DNA of 27,422 bases, from NCBI GenBank assembly GCA_003427395.1, contig BFEA01000330.1, positions 1,718,919 to 1,746,340 of the forward strand, given 5' to 3'. Within the stretch, counting starts at the first letter, position 1, and each line of letters opens with the position of its first letter. Origin of the DNA: Chara braunii. Its lineage: Eukaryota; Streptophyta; Charophyceae; Charales; Characeae. The notes under the pieces were generated by a model, which saw nothing but the letters and a program-made list of their open reading frames with translations, was not told where the DNA came from and searched no databases. The translations under genes and the position numbers were made by a program. This document shows, piece after piece, positions 20,330 to 27,422 of this stretch.

Positions 20330-20826
20330 ACTGACAGTGCTGCCAGTCTGAAGACTCTGACGTTCTGAATTGAACTGCAAAGTTCAAACTTTTAAGTTAT
20401 ATATGAAGTTATGAACTTAAATTACTAAAACCAAAGTTCAAAGTTCGAAGTTAATCATACTTTTTTCAAAAAACAATTCTTTGTTTCTTGTGCCTGCTTT
20501 GCACTGTTTGCAACTCTGCATGTCTGCTAGTTAAATGTGCTGGTTCATTTGCTGCAAGACACGTGCCTGAACTACAGAGTGCAAAGCAGGTAAGTGCCTG
20601 CGAACACCCACACTCAACCTCCCCCCCACCCCCGTTTTTTTTTTTTTTTTGTTTGTTTTTTGGGTCCGGACATTTGTGCACCCGGGGGACCGGTCCGGAC
20701 TGTCCGGTGTCCGATGATGTCCGGTGTCCGGTGATGTCCGGATCACCGGACAGTCCGGACCGGTCCAGACACTGGTCCAGAAGACAGTTCGGAAGTATCC
20801 GGTGTCCGGGTCCGGGGTTACCATGA

Positions 20827-20832
20827 TTTCAG
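20827..20832 (+). repeat. Target duplication of the small DNA element, right copy (TTTCAG)
   Basis: This is the matching direct repeat of 19986-19991. The LINE frame resumes immediately to its right. Confidence 0.82.
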
Positions 20833-21171
20833 TATTAGTCTTAGGACCCACTTTGTCCGAAGAGCTTTGTACTCCGTTGCTGGGTCGATGAGGCTGAGAC
20901 CCCCTTCGTTTGTTGGGTTGATTACATATTTCAAGCAACCTTTGGTATACATTGGTTTGTTGATGCATCACCTGTCCATAAGTACGTTGCTGCTTTTCTC
21001 TTCAGGTCGTTTGTGGACATTGGTGGTGGGTCCCAGATTGAAGTTGTATACCAGACCATGGAAAAGATCGAGGAGTTAATGGCTAGGGACCTACCCATTA
21101 GGGACCTACAAATTTGTTCATGACAACTGCCAGTAGGTTTGTCGCTATCGAGTTGCTGGCCCCCGCCATGG
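20833..21171 (-). pseudogene. LINE ORF2 post-RT connector
   Basis: It joins the RT to the C-terminal region. GGLSLIDPATEYKALRTKW near 20850-20912 is a characteristic LINE segment (Gly-Gly-Leu followed downstream by Ala-Leu and Lys-Trp), preceded by a KRKAATYLWTG-type segment near 20985. The frame is shifted relative to the RT core and stops in places. It runs directly into the DNA element at 20832. Confidence 0.75.
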
Positions 21172-22822
21172 TTACTGATATGCCCAACAATTTGAAGGGG
21201 ACTTGACATTCCAACCATTGTAGCCCTTGTGTGGATTCCGTGTGCGGTGGGGGGGAGGGGGGTCTGAGTGCCACCACCCTACCGTTTTCTTCCAGTTGAT
21301 CTTCATTTCCGATGTTAGTTGAAAGGTTTGCATGGCTCTTGTCAGTGCTTGGAAAGATGAATTTGTAGCCTTTATAAGGATTGTCAGATCATCTGCGAAC
21401 ACCATCACCGAGGGGATTCGGAATCGACCGTTCCTTCCGTTGTCCAGCGTTTGTAACCTTTCTATTGAGGGGTCTTTCCTCATGAAGGCTGCAATTGCCT
21501 CCATGACGAAGAGAAATATAGGAGCAGCTAGTGGATCCCCCTGTCTAACCGATCTTGACATTTTGTATGCCTCTAATAGGTAGCCATTTATTTGCACTCT
21601 TCCCCTTGCGTCTGCGTATAACACTCACCCATCTTCGAAAGATTGGGCCCACTCCCATTCTCTCCATACACTGTTGGAGAAAATCCCAGTTGACCTGATC
21701 GTAGGCCTTCTCGAAGTCGAAAAAAAGAATGGCTGCTTGTAGTTTCTTGTCCTATATTAATTTAGTTGCTTCTTTTAAACAGATTACATTCTCTCGGATA
21801 AATCTCCCTGGAGTGAAGCCAGTTTGGTCCATGTGGAAGCATTTATCTGTTATGTTCCTTATTTTATTTGCGAGTACTTTGACCAAAATTTTGTATGCTA
21901 CTGGTAGCAAGGATATTGGTCTTTAGTTTCTTATGTCGCCGCTTTCCCCTTTTTTGTAGAGCAGCGTTACTACCCCCATGCTGATCTCTTCCCCTAAGCC
22001 TCCCTTTCAGTAGGCCTCTCGAAAGAAGCGCAAGAGGTCTTCTCCTAGTATTACTCGTGCCATAATTCCCTTGTCAAACCGCCTATGCCCGGGACCTTGT
22101 TTGGTTGCATAGAGTCTAATGCTTTTTTCGTCTTTCTGGAAGAGTGAGGTCTTTATCGAGGTAGGCAGATGCTTTCGGAAGTATGTTGAGTTCAGGTGCT
22201 TCAAGAATTTTTCTCTTGCTCTCCTTATGACCCCGCTATCTTCGTTGGTAGACTGTGATGAGTACAATTTTTTGTAGAAAATGGTGGCTATTTGCAGCAG
22301 GTCTTTTTGTCGACTCTTGATTGTTCCCCTTTCGTCTTTCAGCTCTAGTATTCTATTGATTCTGCTGTTTGCTTCGATTTTTTGGAAGTAATATTTTGTC
22401 ATGGCTTCATTTGGCTCCCACTCCTTCATTCTTGCTCTGATGCACATGCCCCTTTTTTTCCATTCCACCCAATTTGCCAGTTCTTCCCTTGCTGATGAGA
22501 GTAGGGATTCGTACAGTTGGGAGCCAGGGTTGCGGATTAAATTGTACTCTGCCGTCTCTACTATGGATTCGAGCAATTTTTGTCTTTCCTTTTTTGGCTT
22601 TGCTTCATTTCTTGATTCCTTGCTTAGTTTTTTACTTACGCGCCATAGGGCTTTCCCAAAGTGAGAGAGTATGTCTTCCCCCTGCATCTTGGGTGAGAGT
22701 CCCTCCCATGTTTGCTTGATCGCATTCTTGATTCCGTCCAGTTTTAGTAGGGAGTTGTTAACCTTGTAGAAGCCTCTCCCAAGCTCGTTATCTAAGCCGA
22801 AGTTTAGTAGTAGGCCTATCTA
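21172..22822 (-). pseudogene. LINE reverse transcriptase domain
   Basis: The frame from the endonuclease continues after one TAG near 22822 and encodes the helical linker (for example KYYFQKIEANSRINRILEL). After a TGA near 22006 come VTLLYKKG, a stop within the NxRPISLL motif, QTGFTPGRFI, then FFDFEKAYDQVNWDFL with the catalytic Asp. A frameshift near 21630 leads to SVRQGDPLAAPIF and VFADDLTILI, an intact FADD active site at about 21378-21390, and a thumb beginning. This is a standard LINE RT motif set. The RT would copy LINE RNA at a nicked target; here at least three stops and one frameshift inactivate it. Confidence 0.87.
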
Positions 22823-23521
22823 CTTGTGTTCAAAACCCCCGTAGTAAGGGTATTTGAATATGGCTGAGTTTAGTACCGCGCCTGGTAAGTCTGAGACGAG
22901 GAAATAGTCAATCCTTGAGAAAGCTACCCTCCCCGGCTTCCTAGTGCAAGTAAATCGCTTAGCTTCTGGGTGTCTTGTTCTGAATGGGTCCATTAGTTTC
23001 TTCTCTGGTATGAAGTTTAGCATAGTATAGGATTCCATTTCGTCGTACCCTTCTCTAGCGTGAGACATTGTGTCCAGAAGGGGGTGCATCGTTGCATTCA
23101 AGGCTCGTACTGCTATGATATGTTGTTTGTTTGGGCATTCCTGTTTGATAGTTTCTATTAAGTATCGTCTTTGAGTATTTGTTTTTGGAGCGTACATATT
23201 TAGTAGGGTTATTTCCTCTTGTCTAAGGGAGAGGTCAATCCCGATCCATCTACCGCTTGTTGGGTCCTTGGTCACTTGGCCTATTTTTAGTTGTTCTCGT
23301 GCTTTGCCTTTATTGTTAAAGAGGATTAGTACTCCGGCCGAGGCTGCGTCGGGGCTGTTAGCCCATTCTGCTCTCCAAAAATTCCTCAAGTTTCTTATCA
23401 TCTTTGTCTGTATTTTTTGGTGTTCTTCCGAACTAGTCAGGTGGGTTTCTTGTAAGCAGACTATGTCTGGACGTTCTGTAAGGTGATGTTGGTGCAAGGA
23501 ACATGAATGTGGACAAAGCAC
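22823..23521 (-). pseudogene. LINE AP-like endonuclease, 5'-truncated
   Basis: The domain nicks target DNA to prime reverse transcription. Visible motifs in order are PDIVCLQETHL with the catalytic Glu, AGVLILF, LLNMYAP, then HIIAVRALNATMH, where the usual Gly-Asp-Phe-Asn is replaced by Arg-Ala-Leu-Asn so the metal-site Asp is lost. SRIDYFLVS with the conserved Asp follows, and FEH stands in place of the usual Ser-Asp-His. The first strand of the fold (an Asn-containing motif) is absent upstream, and sequence beyond about 23495 is unrelated. It is in frame with the RT except for one TAG. Confidence 0.83.
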
Positions 23522-24960
23522 AGAAATCCAGATTGCAAAATCACACTGAAGTCCAAGTAGTCAAAGCAAGAGCAAATAGCACAATGGAACCAAGTAACCA
23601 TCCATTTGAGAACGATACAGAAGAATCGTTAGTCAATGTCCAAGCCCAATCGGGCAACACCAACAGCATAACCCAATGTAGCTCTCTCTCTTGAATGGCG
23701 CCAGGCGCCCTACCTACTCTACAGCCTATCACTACAACTACAGCATGAAAGCAACCAGACAACTTGACGACCAGCAAGTGATGATGTCAACACCAATGCC
23801 AACTTCCTCTCCACCAGGTACGTCTCTCTCTTCTCCCTCACTCTCCCTTGTTATCCCACANAGCGCCCTTCACCTCCGAAGAACCACCTTCGTCCTTCCT
23901 CCTCTGTGCCCACAGGCAGCCCGGCTATGGCCGCCAGCGCCCTGCGCCCAGGCTGCACTCTACCGCCTAGCGCTAGCCTGTCTCCCTCAGCCGCAGCGCA
24001 AGTGCAGCGCTACAATGCATCAGCGTGCCCGCAATGCCTGCATTGGCCAAGATCCCTGCCCACTCACCCTCCCTGCCTATATGCCAGTGTTGCGTGTGGG
24101 CGGCCTCCCTTGAGCCTGCGCCTGGGCCCCAGTACCTGTACCCAGGCCCAATGCGGTTGGGGCCCAGGAGATGCAGTTGCGCTCCTTTCATCAAGGCCTG
24201 CGGCCAGATTCAGATAGTGGACAGGTTTCCCATTGGCATTTTCGGCCTCTAAATCCAGCATGCATTGTCGGCCTCACGTTTATGTGCCCAAGGCCTAACC
24301 AACTCTGGGGCCCTGGGATTTCTGCATTTGCAGAGCTCCGATACTCGGTGCACTCCAACCAACTGGCGTGCTGCAACTGTATGGACCCCACTTCGTGAAA
24401 TGTTTGCACAGAGGGCTCTTGTTGATTTGCTGGCCCGCCTTCACTTAGGGCGGGCACAACGCTTGCTGGGGCCTTAGCCCAGAACATGTACATCATGGCA
24501 AGGCCCCTTCTTGACGGCTCAATCCTCACATTGGCTGTCAACCTGAACCATTTAGCAGGAGATGACAAGATTGTGGCCAGACCGTTTACATTCCACGATC
24601 TTATGTCTAACTCCGCCTTTCTCTAGGTCCTGTTATATTCCTTCTCCCCTCCTTCCATTTGATCCTCTCCTGCGTTCATGGTTCAGTGAATCACGGTTCC
24701 AGGTTTTGGGGACAAGGTTACTGTATGTATCCTGATACTGCGACAAAGTTACTTGACCATAAGGGTTACTCCACAGGGCCGGGGCTGAGACAAGGTTCTC
24801 TGTTGCTTGACCATAAAGGTCTTCAACTCGTAGTTCCTGTCTGAAAACTACACATAAATTCTGTTAGCAACTCAGCGTCTGAAGAGATGCTTGGAGGAAT
24901 TGCCACAAATTTTTCTTCCCTCCTCTCCCCATGAACCTGCAATTGATACAACAATCAGCT
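23496..24960. other. Non-coding, LTR-like or decayed repeat sequence
   Basis: No gene is supported. It is rich in CCAGGCC/GGCCCAGG words resembling 16140-16260. An intron-like GT..AG interval occurs at 23818-23915 on the + strand. A degenerate duplication containing CTTGACCATAA recurs near 24752 and 24807. It may be a solo LTR, but I could not find ends or target duplications. Confidence 0.5.
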
Positions 24961-24966
24961 CATTCC

Positions 24967-25038
24967 TTTTTTTTTTTTTTTTCATCACTCGGGGGCCATG
25001 CTAATCTTCTGTATCGTTCCAATTTTAACGGAAGTCTC
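24967..25038 (-). pseudogene. U6 snRNA-derived retropseudogene with poly(A) tail
   Basis: U6 is the catalytic-core spliceosomal RNA and is extremely conserved. On the - strand 25027 to 24992 reads TAAAATTGGAACGATACAG, then AAGATTAGCATGGCCCC, the central U6 sequence covering the ACAGAGA-box region. Two bases are missing in that box (ACAGAAGA), so it cannot be functional. Sequence just upstream (to about 25038) still resembles the U6 5' side. After GCATGGCCCC the normal 3' part is lost and GATGA is followed by 16 A residues (T run 24967-24982). A processed, poly(A)-tailed fragment points to LINE-machinery retroposition. No polymerase III promoter was seen. Confidence 0.87.
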
Positions 25039-25050
25039 ATCCGTTAAAAT
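25022..25050. repeat. Perfect 11-bp inverted repeat beside the U6-derived segment
   Basis: ATTTTAACGGA at 25022-25032 and its exact complement at 25040-25050 surround a 7-base loop. Half of it lies within the U6-like sequence, so the other half appears to be a copy of U6-derived bases in inverted orientation. Confidence 0.85.
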
Positions 25051-25214
25051 AACCAGGTCATTCTCGTTGAAACGGGTCAATGAAGGCCTATGAAATACAA
25101 GAGAGCCATGGCAGTTGTGCGACTGTGTGGTGATGTCAACAATGATCATGGTGATGATGGTTGTAAAACTATATGATGACAATGGAAGGCATGGCAGTGA
25201 CAAGTATAAACCAT

Positions 25215-25420
25215 AGCTGTGATCCGGACACCCGGACAGGAATCCAGACTGTCCGAAGTCCGGCGTCAGGTCCAGGTTTCCGAATCCCGGTCCGGATGGT
25301 CGGAAAATGGGGGGTAGTCATTTTTTTGGGGGGGCGGCCCAAGTCGTGTTCTTCTGTTCTCGGCCGCCGTGGAAAAATACAGGGCAATTTTTCAGGTGTG
25401 CTGCCTATCGTCCAGACAGG
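25215..25420. mobile_element. Diverged relative of the 835-bp DNA element, partial
   Basis: The stretch begins with GATCCGGACACCCGGACAGG, rich in the same TCCGGACA words, and continues with a G-run, a GGCGGCC...GGCCGCC hairpin (25333-25368), then GAAAAATAC and ATTTTTCAGGTGT. The same order of blocks is found at 20003-20165. The right terminus with inverted repeat was not found, so it is truncated or highly diverged. Confidence 0.6.
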
Positions 25421-26448
25421 GCTGGAAGGAGGCACTGAGTTTTCTTTTCCCGCCTCCCAGTCCAGTCGTTTCAAAGGAAACAAACCTCTTTTTGGTTGCA
25501 GAAGGCCGTTACTGTGCACTTTCAGGTGCACCCGCATCATCCCAGGATAGGACGCTCAGTACATTGCCCTCCAAAACAAGGACTGGAGGACTGTCTGAAA
25601 AGAAAACGAAAAACGAAGTCCTATCGGGAACCAAAAAAAGGGAAAACGAAGTCCTATTTTCATCAAGAAAACATCACTTGTCAGAACGGGCGCCTGCATT
25701 GACTGTGGGGGCTCACTCCACTACTCTCCAAATGTGGAGAGCGAATCTTTTGCTAGAACATGGAAAGCTACATGGTCATATGTTTTGTCTTTTGTGCATG
25801 TGGTGAGCAGTGGAGCGAGGCCGTATGCCCACCCTCCGCTGTACGTGCAAAGGACACCAAAATCTTTTCGTTTTTTTTTTTCTTTTTTTTCTTGTTTTTG
25901 GCAGAACAGGGAGATTGTAGCATACTGTAACGTGCAGACCAGAACAAGAACCGACCTCTCCATAGTACAAGATAACACAGCGGAAGACTTAGCTACGAAT
26001 GATCCGAACAATCAATATTGCAATGCAGCCCTGAACACACATCATCATCATCGTTATCTGGTGTGAAGGGGGTCTGGCGCTTCACACAAGAAGACTGCAC
26101 CAGCCCCAACCATACACAGACGAAGAAGGAGGGGTTAGACGAAAGAGGAGGGGAAGATGGGAATGTCGTCAACACCAAGTCTCGGTACAGGCCCAAATAG
26201 TCCCTCGTCGAAATGTCTGAATCCCAGTGTCCAGTCTGGATCCAATGTCGTCAAGTCTCAAGTCACAACTCTTTCTCTCTCTGTCGTAGTCTGAGAAGTC
26301 AGGTGGCGCGAGGGTGAGAAGAGATGGTGGACTTAGAAGAGGAAGAAGAAGAACTCTCTCTCTCTCTTTCTCTCTGTGTCCAGTACTAACCTGTGAAGTT
26401 GGCGCCTTGATGCAGGTACCACGAAGATGGAGCTGGAGCGATGGCGCC
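25421..26448. other. No gene seen; simple-sequence and LTR-like DNA
   Basis: It contains a T-rich run near 25869-25900, CT repeats near 26269-26282 and 26350-26378, and a GAAGAAGAAGAA patch near 26336-26352. Short open frames show no domain. The right part probably belongs to the LTR of element 3, but its outer end was not identified. Confidence 0.5.
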
Positions 26449-27072
26449 ACAGGTAAGTACCACTGGCCTCCTCTAGTATCTCTCCCAACTCTACTATGTA
26501 CCACCTATCATAGCGCCCAGCGCTGAAGACTACCTCTATGGCTATGGCCGCCCAGCGCCGAAGACTACAGCTAGCGCTAACTACTACCTATCGCTGAAGA
26601 CTACTGCAGCGCTCCTCCTGAGTGCTGCGGCCGAATCCTGAAGACTACCAGTGCCTACTGAAACTACCTCCCCGTGACGTGCCTGGGAAGCCCTATGAAC
26701 TACCCGGGTGCCTCTTGACTGCAGGCGAGCAGTCCAGGAGGCTGCTCTTGCCAATGCCGATCGGAGGCAGGGGCTGCCGCTGCAGCTCCTTCTCAACTCG
26801 TGAGGAACAGGCTATTTCTGGCCTGTTCCGCATCCCTGTTTACGTGCCTGAGTCTTAGGGGCGGTTGAAACAATGAGGGCCATTTTCAGGCTGGAAAACC
26901 TCTGGGTCTAAAAGACCCAGAAATAGGCTGAAACGGAATGGGGCCTGCATGCCCTCGTTTTTCAGCTTTCAGGCTGAAACGACCGGGGACTGTAAGCCCG
27001 AAGTTTTAGGCTTTTAGGCTGAATGTCCGGGACGGGCCTTGCAGGGCCCGTGTGGCTACGAGGTATGCCACA
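26449..27072 (-). repeat. 3' LTR of element 3, inner part
   Basis: On the - strand the LTR appears to start TGTGGCATACC at 27072, directly after a purine tract. Within it are an 8-bp stem at 26902-26920 (CTGGGTCT with its complement), a second hairpin near 27034-27051 (CGGGCC...GGCCCG), and four AGGCTG(A/G)A-type motifs between 26887 and 27024. The outer end is not defined; 26449 marks only the limit of what I associate with it. Confidence 0.55.
26515..26649 (+). repeat. Degenerate tandem motif containing GAAGACTAC
   Basis: GCCCAGCGCTGAAGACTAC at 26515-26533 recurs with one change at 26550-26568, then as shorter forms at 26590-26604 and 26637-26649. It lies in the presumed LTR of element 3. 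Confidence 0.75.
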
Positions 27073-27086
27073 CCCCCCCCTCCTTG
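27073..27086 (-). promoter_or_regulatory. Polypurine tract of element 3
   Basis: On the - strand CAAGGAGGGGGGGG abuts TGTGGCATACC. The position between the coding end and a TG-starting repeat is that of a plus-strand primer. Confidence 0.7.
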
Positions 27087-27097
27087 AAGAACCGAGC

Positions 27098-27422
27098 TTA
27101 CCTGCGAGGGCGAAGCTGTCTGTCTGAGGGAGGGACCACAGTCCGGGGGGGAGGGGCTGGTCGTGAAGCTTCATGAGCTAACCTCCGCCTTTCATAATGC
27201 GCGTAGATCAGCGGTGCGGATGCTTTCAAATCTGCGCCTGATATCCACCGAGTGTCGTCGCGATCGCATGCTTTGAATGTGACTTTGTACTGCCGCGGCT
27301 TGCTGCCGTACTTGAGATCGATGATGACGCGGTCAACTTCCTGATGACCATCCATAGAAGGAGGGTCCTGCGATTGTCGGTCCGGAAAGTCGTCGCTCTT
27401 GGCTGGCGTGTATGTTGCCAGC
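27098..27422 (-). CDS. Chromodomain-like C-terminus of Pol, element 3 (partial, runs off window)
   Basis: The frame is open from the right edge of the window to 27098. It begins LATYTPAKSDDFPDRQSQDP, then SMDGHQEVDRVIIDLKYG, KPRQYKVTFKAC, DTRWISGADLKASAPLIYAHYE and a Pro/Arg-rich tail. This is the layout seen after integrase in elements 1 and 2 (Asp-Gly, Glu-Val-Asp, basic strand, Trp, Ala-Pro, Tyr), so it is the 3' end of a third chromovirus-like gypsy pol. No stop or shift is seen in the visible 108 codons, unlike the other two elements, so this copy may be younger. The rest of the element lies beyond the window. Confidence 0.75.
   Translation of the reverse strand, partial: LATYTPAKSDDFPDRQSQDPPSMDGHQEVDRVIIDLKYGSKPRQYKVTFKACDRDDTRWISGADLKASAPLIYAHYERRRLAHEASRPAPPPRTVVPPSDRQLRPRR

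Larger units (their letters stand above)
19992..20826. mobile_element. Non-autonomous TIR DNA transposon (835 bp) inside the LINE
   Basis: The ends are a perfect 11-bp inverted repeat, TCATGGTAACC at 19992-20002 and its complement at 20816-20826, with a 6-7 bp direct duplication outside. Removing the element and one duplication restores an uninterrupted LINE frame (KTNTEIGSTMARDG), which is strong evidence for precise insertion. Subterminal regions are packed with TGTCCGG/CCGGACA words, especially 20664-20815, likely transposase-binding sites. Inside are a GC hairpin at 20093-20130, a TG/GA microsatellite at 20294-20329, AAGTTCAAA-like repeats near 20370-20455 and a T-run near 20635-20650. 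No transposase gene is present. The superfamily is uncertain; 6-7 bp duplications are unusual and differ from the 8 bp typical of hAT. Confidence 0.85.
18225..23495 (-). mobile_element. L1-like non-LTR retrotransposon (LINE), degenerate
   Basis: On the - strand the order is AP-type endonuclease, reverse transcriptase with FADD, thumb/connector and a C-terminal CCHC zinc domain, the layout of L1-type ORF2. The N-terminal segment of the endonuclease is missing, so the copy seems 5' truncated near 23490, as is common after target-primed reverse transcription. The 3' side, past the last stop at 18297, reaches GGGTTTAGGGTTTAAGGG on the - strand (18224-18242). A small DNA transposon splits it at 19992-20826. 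Multiple stops and shifts make it inactive. Confidence 0.88.

Noticed and set aside
20488-20826. Open frame with Cys-rich start inside the DNA element
   Set aside because: It reads through the T-run and TGTCCGG repeats and has no transposase feature.
1-27422. Alternative genetic code with reassigned TAG
   Set aside because: TAG stops are frequent in element 1, but frameshifts and other stops accompany them, and the host-type signals do not suggest recoding. Decay is simpler.

Overview
The window is a eukaryotic, plant-type repeat landscape, with no gene that can be called intact and no sign of bacterial operons, CRISPR arrays or rRNA. It holds eroded Ty3/gypsy LTR retrotransposons whose 3' ends carry chromodomain-like segments, a broken L1-like LINE, a short non-autonomous DNA transposon, a U6 snRNA-derived retrosequence, scattered CCCTAAA (plant telomere-type) repeats, and N gaps from a draft assembly. 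This suits a large, transposon-rich streptophyte genome. A charophyte such as Chara braunii is my best guess from the style of the gypsy proteins, but that is an inference and not a match I could run.

Layout. (1) About 1-4821 and 14764-16200: outer gypsy element on the + strand (element 1), with gag, protease, RT, RNase H, integrase and chromodomain-like end, all broken by stops and frameshifts. (2) 4822-14763: a second gypsy element on the - strand (element 2), with both LTRs. It sits inside the integrase zinc-finger region of element 1 and is flanked by a 4-bp duplication CTTG; the reading frame of element 1 resumes on the far side. (3) 16200-18220: no clear gene, one weak candidate exon on the - strand, telomere-like repeats. 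(4) About 18225-23495: LINE on the - strand with endonuclease, RT (FADD) and a C-terminal zinc knuckle. It is split at 19992-20826 by an 835-bp element with perfect 11-bp terminal inverted repeats, a 6-7 bp target duplication and many TGTCCGG subterminal motifs. (5) 23496-27072: non-coding and LTR-like sequence containing the U6-derived fragment with a poly(A) tail on the - strand, a diverged relative of the 835-bp element, and tandem motifs. (6) 27073-27422: the 3' end of a third gypsy element (element 3, - strand), running off the window.

Order of events: element 1 and the LINE came first and decayed; element 2 later jumped into element 1, and the small DNA element into the LINE. Element 2 shows almost no difference between its LTRs, but matching N positions and a 335-bp duplicated stretch show that the assembly used shared consensus sequence there, so LTR identity cannot date it. 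I found no convincing new biological system. The most noteworthy items are the DNA element family, the U6-derived retrosequence and the precisely readable nesting.
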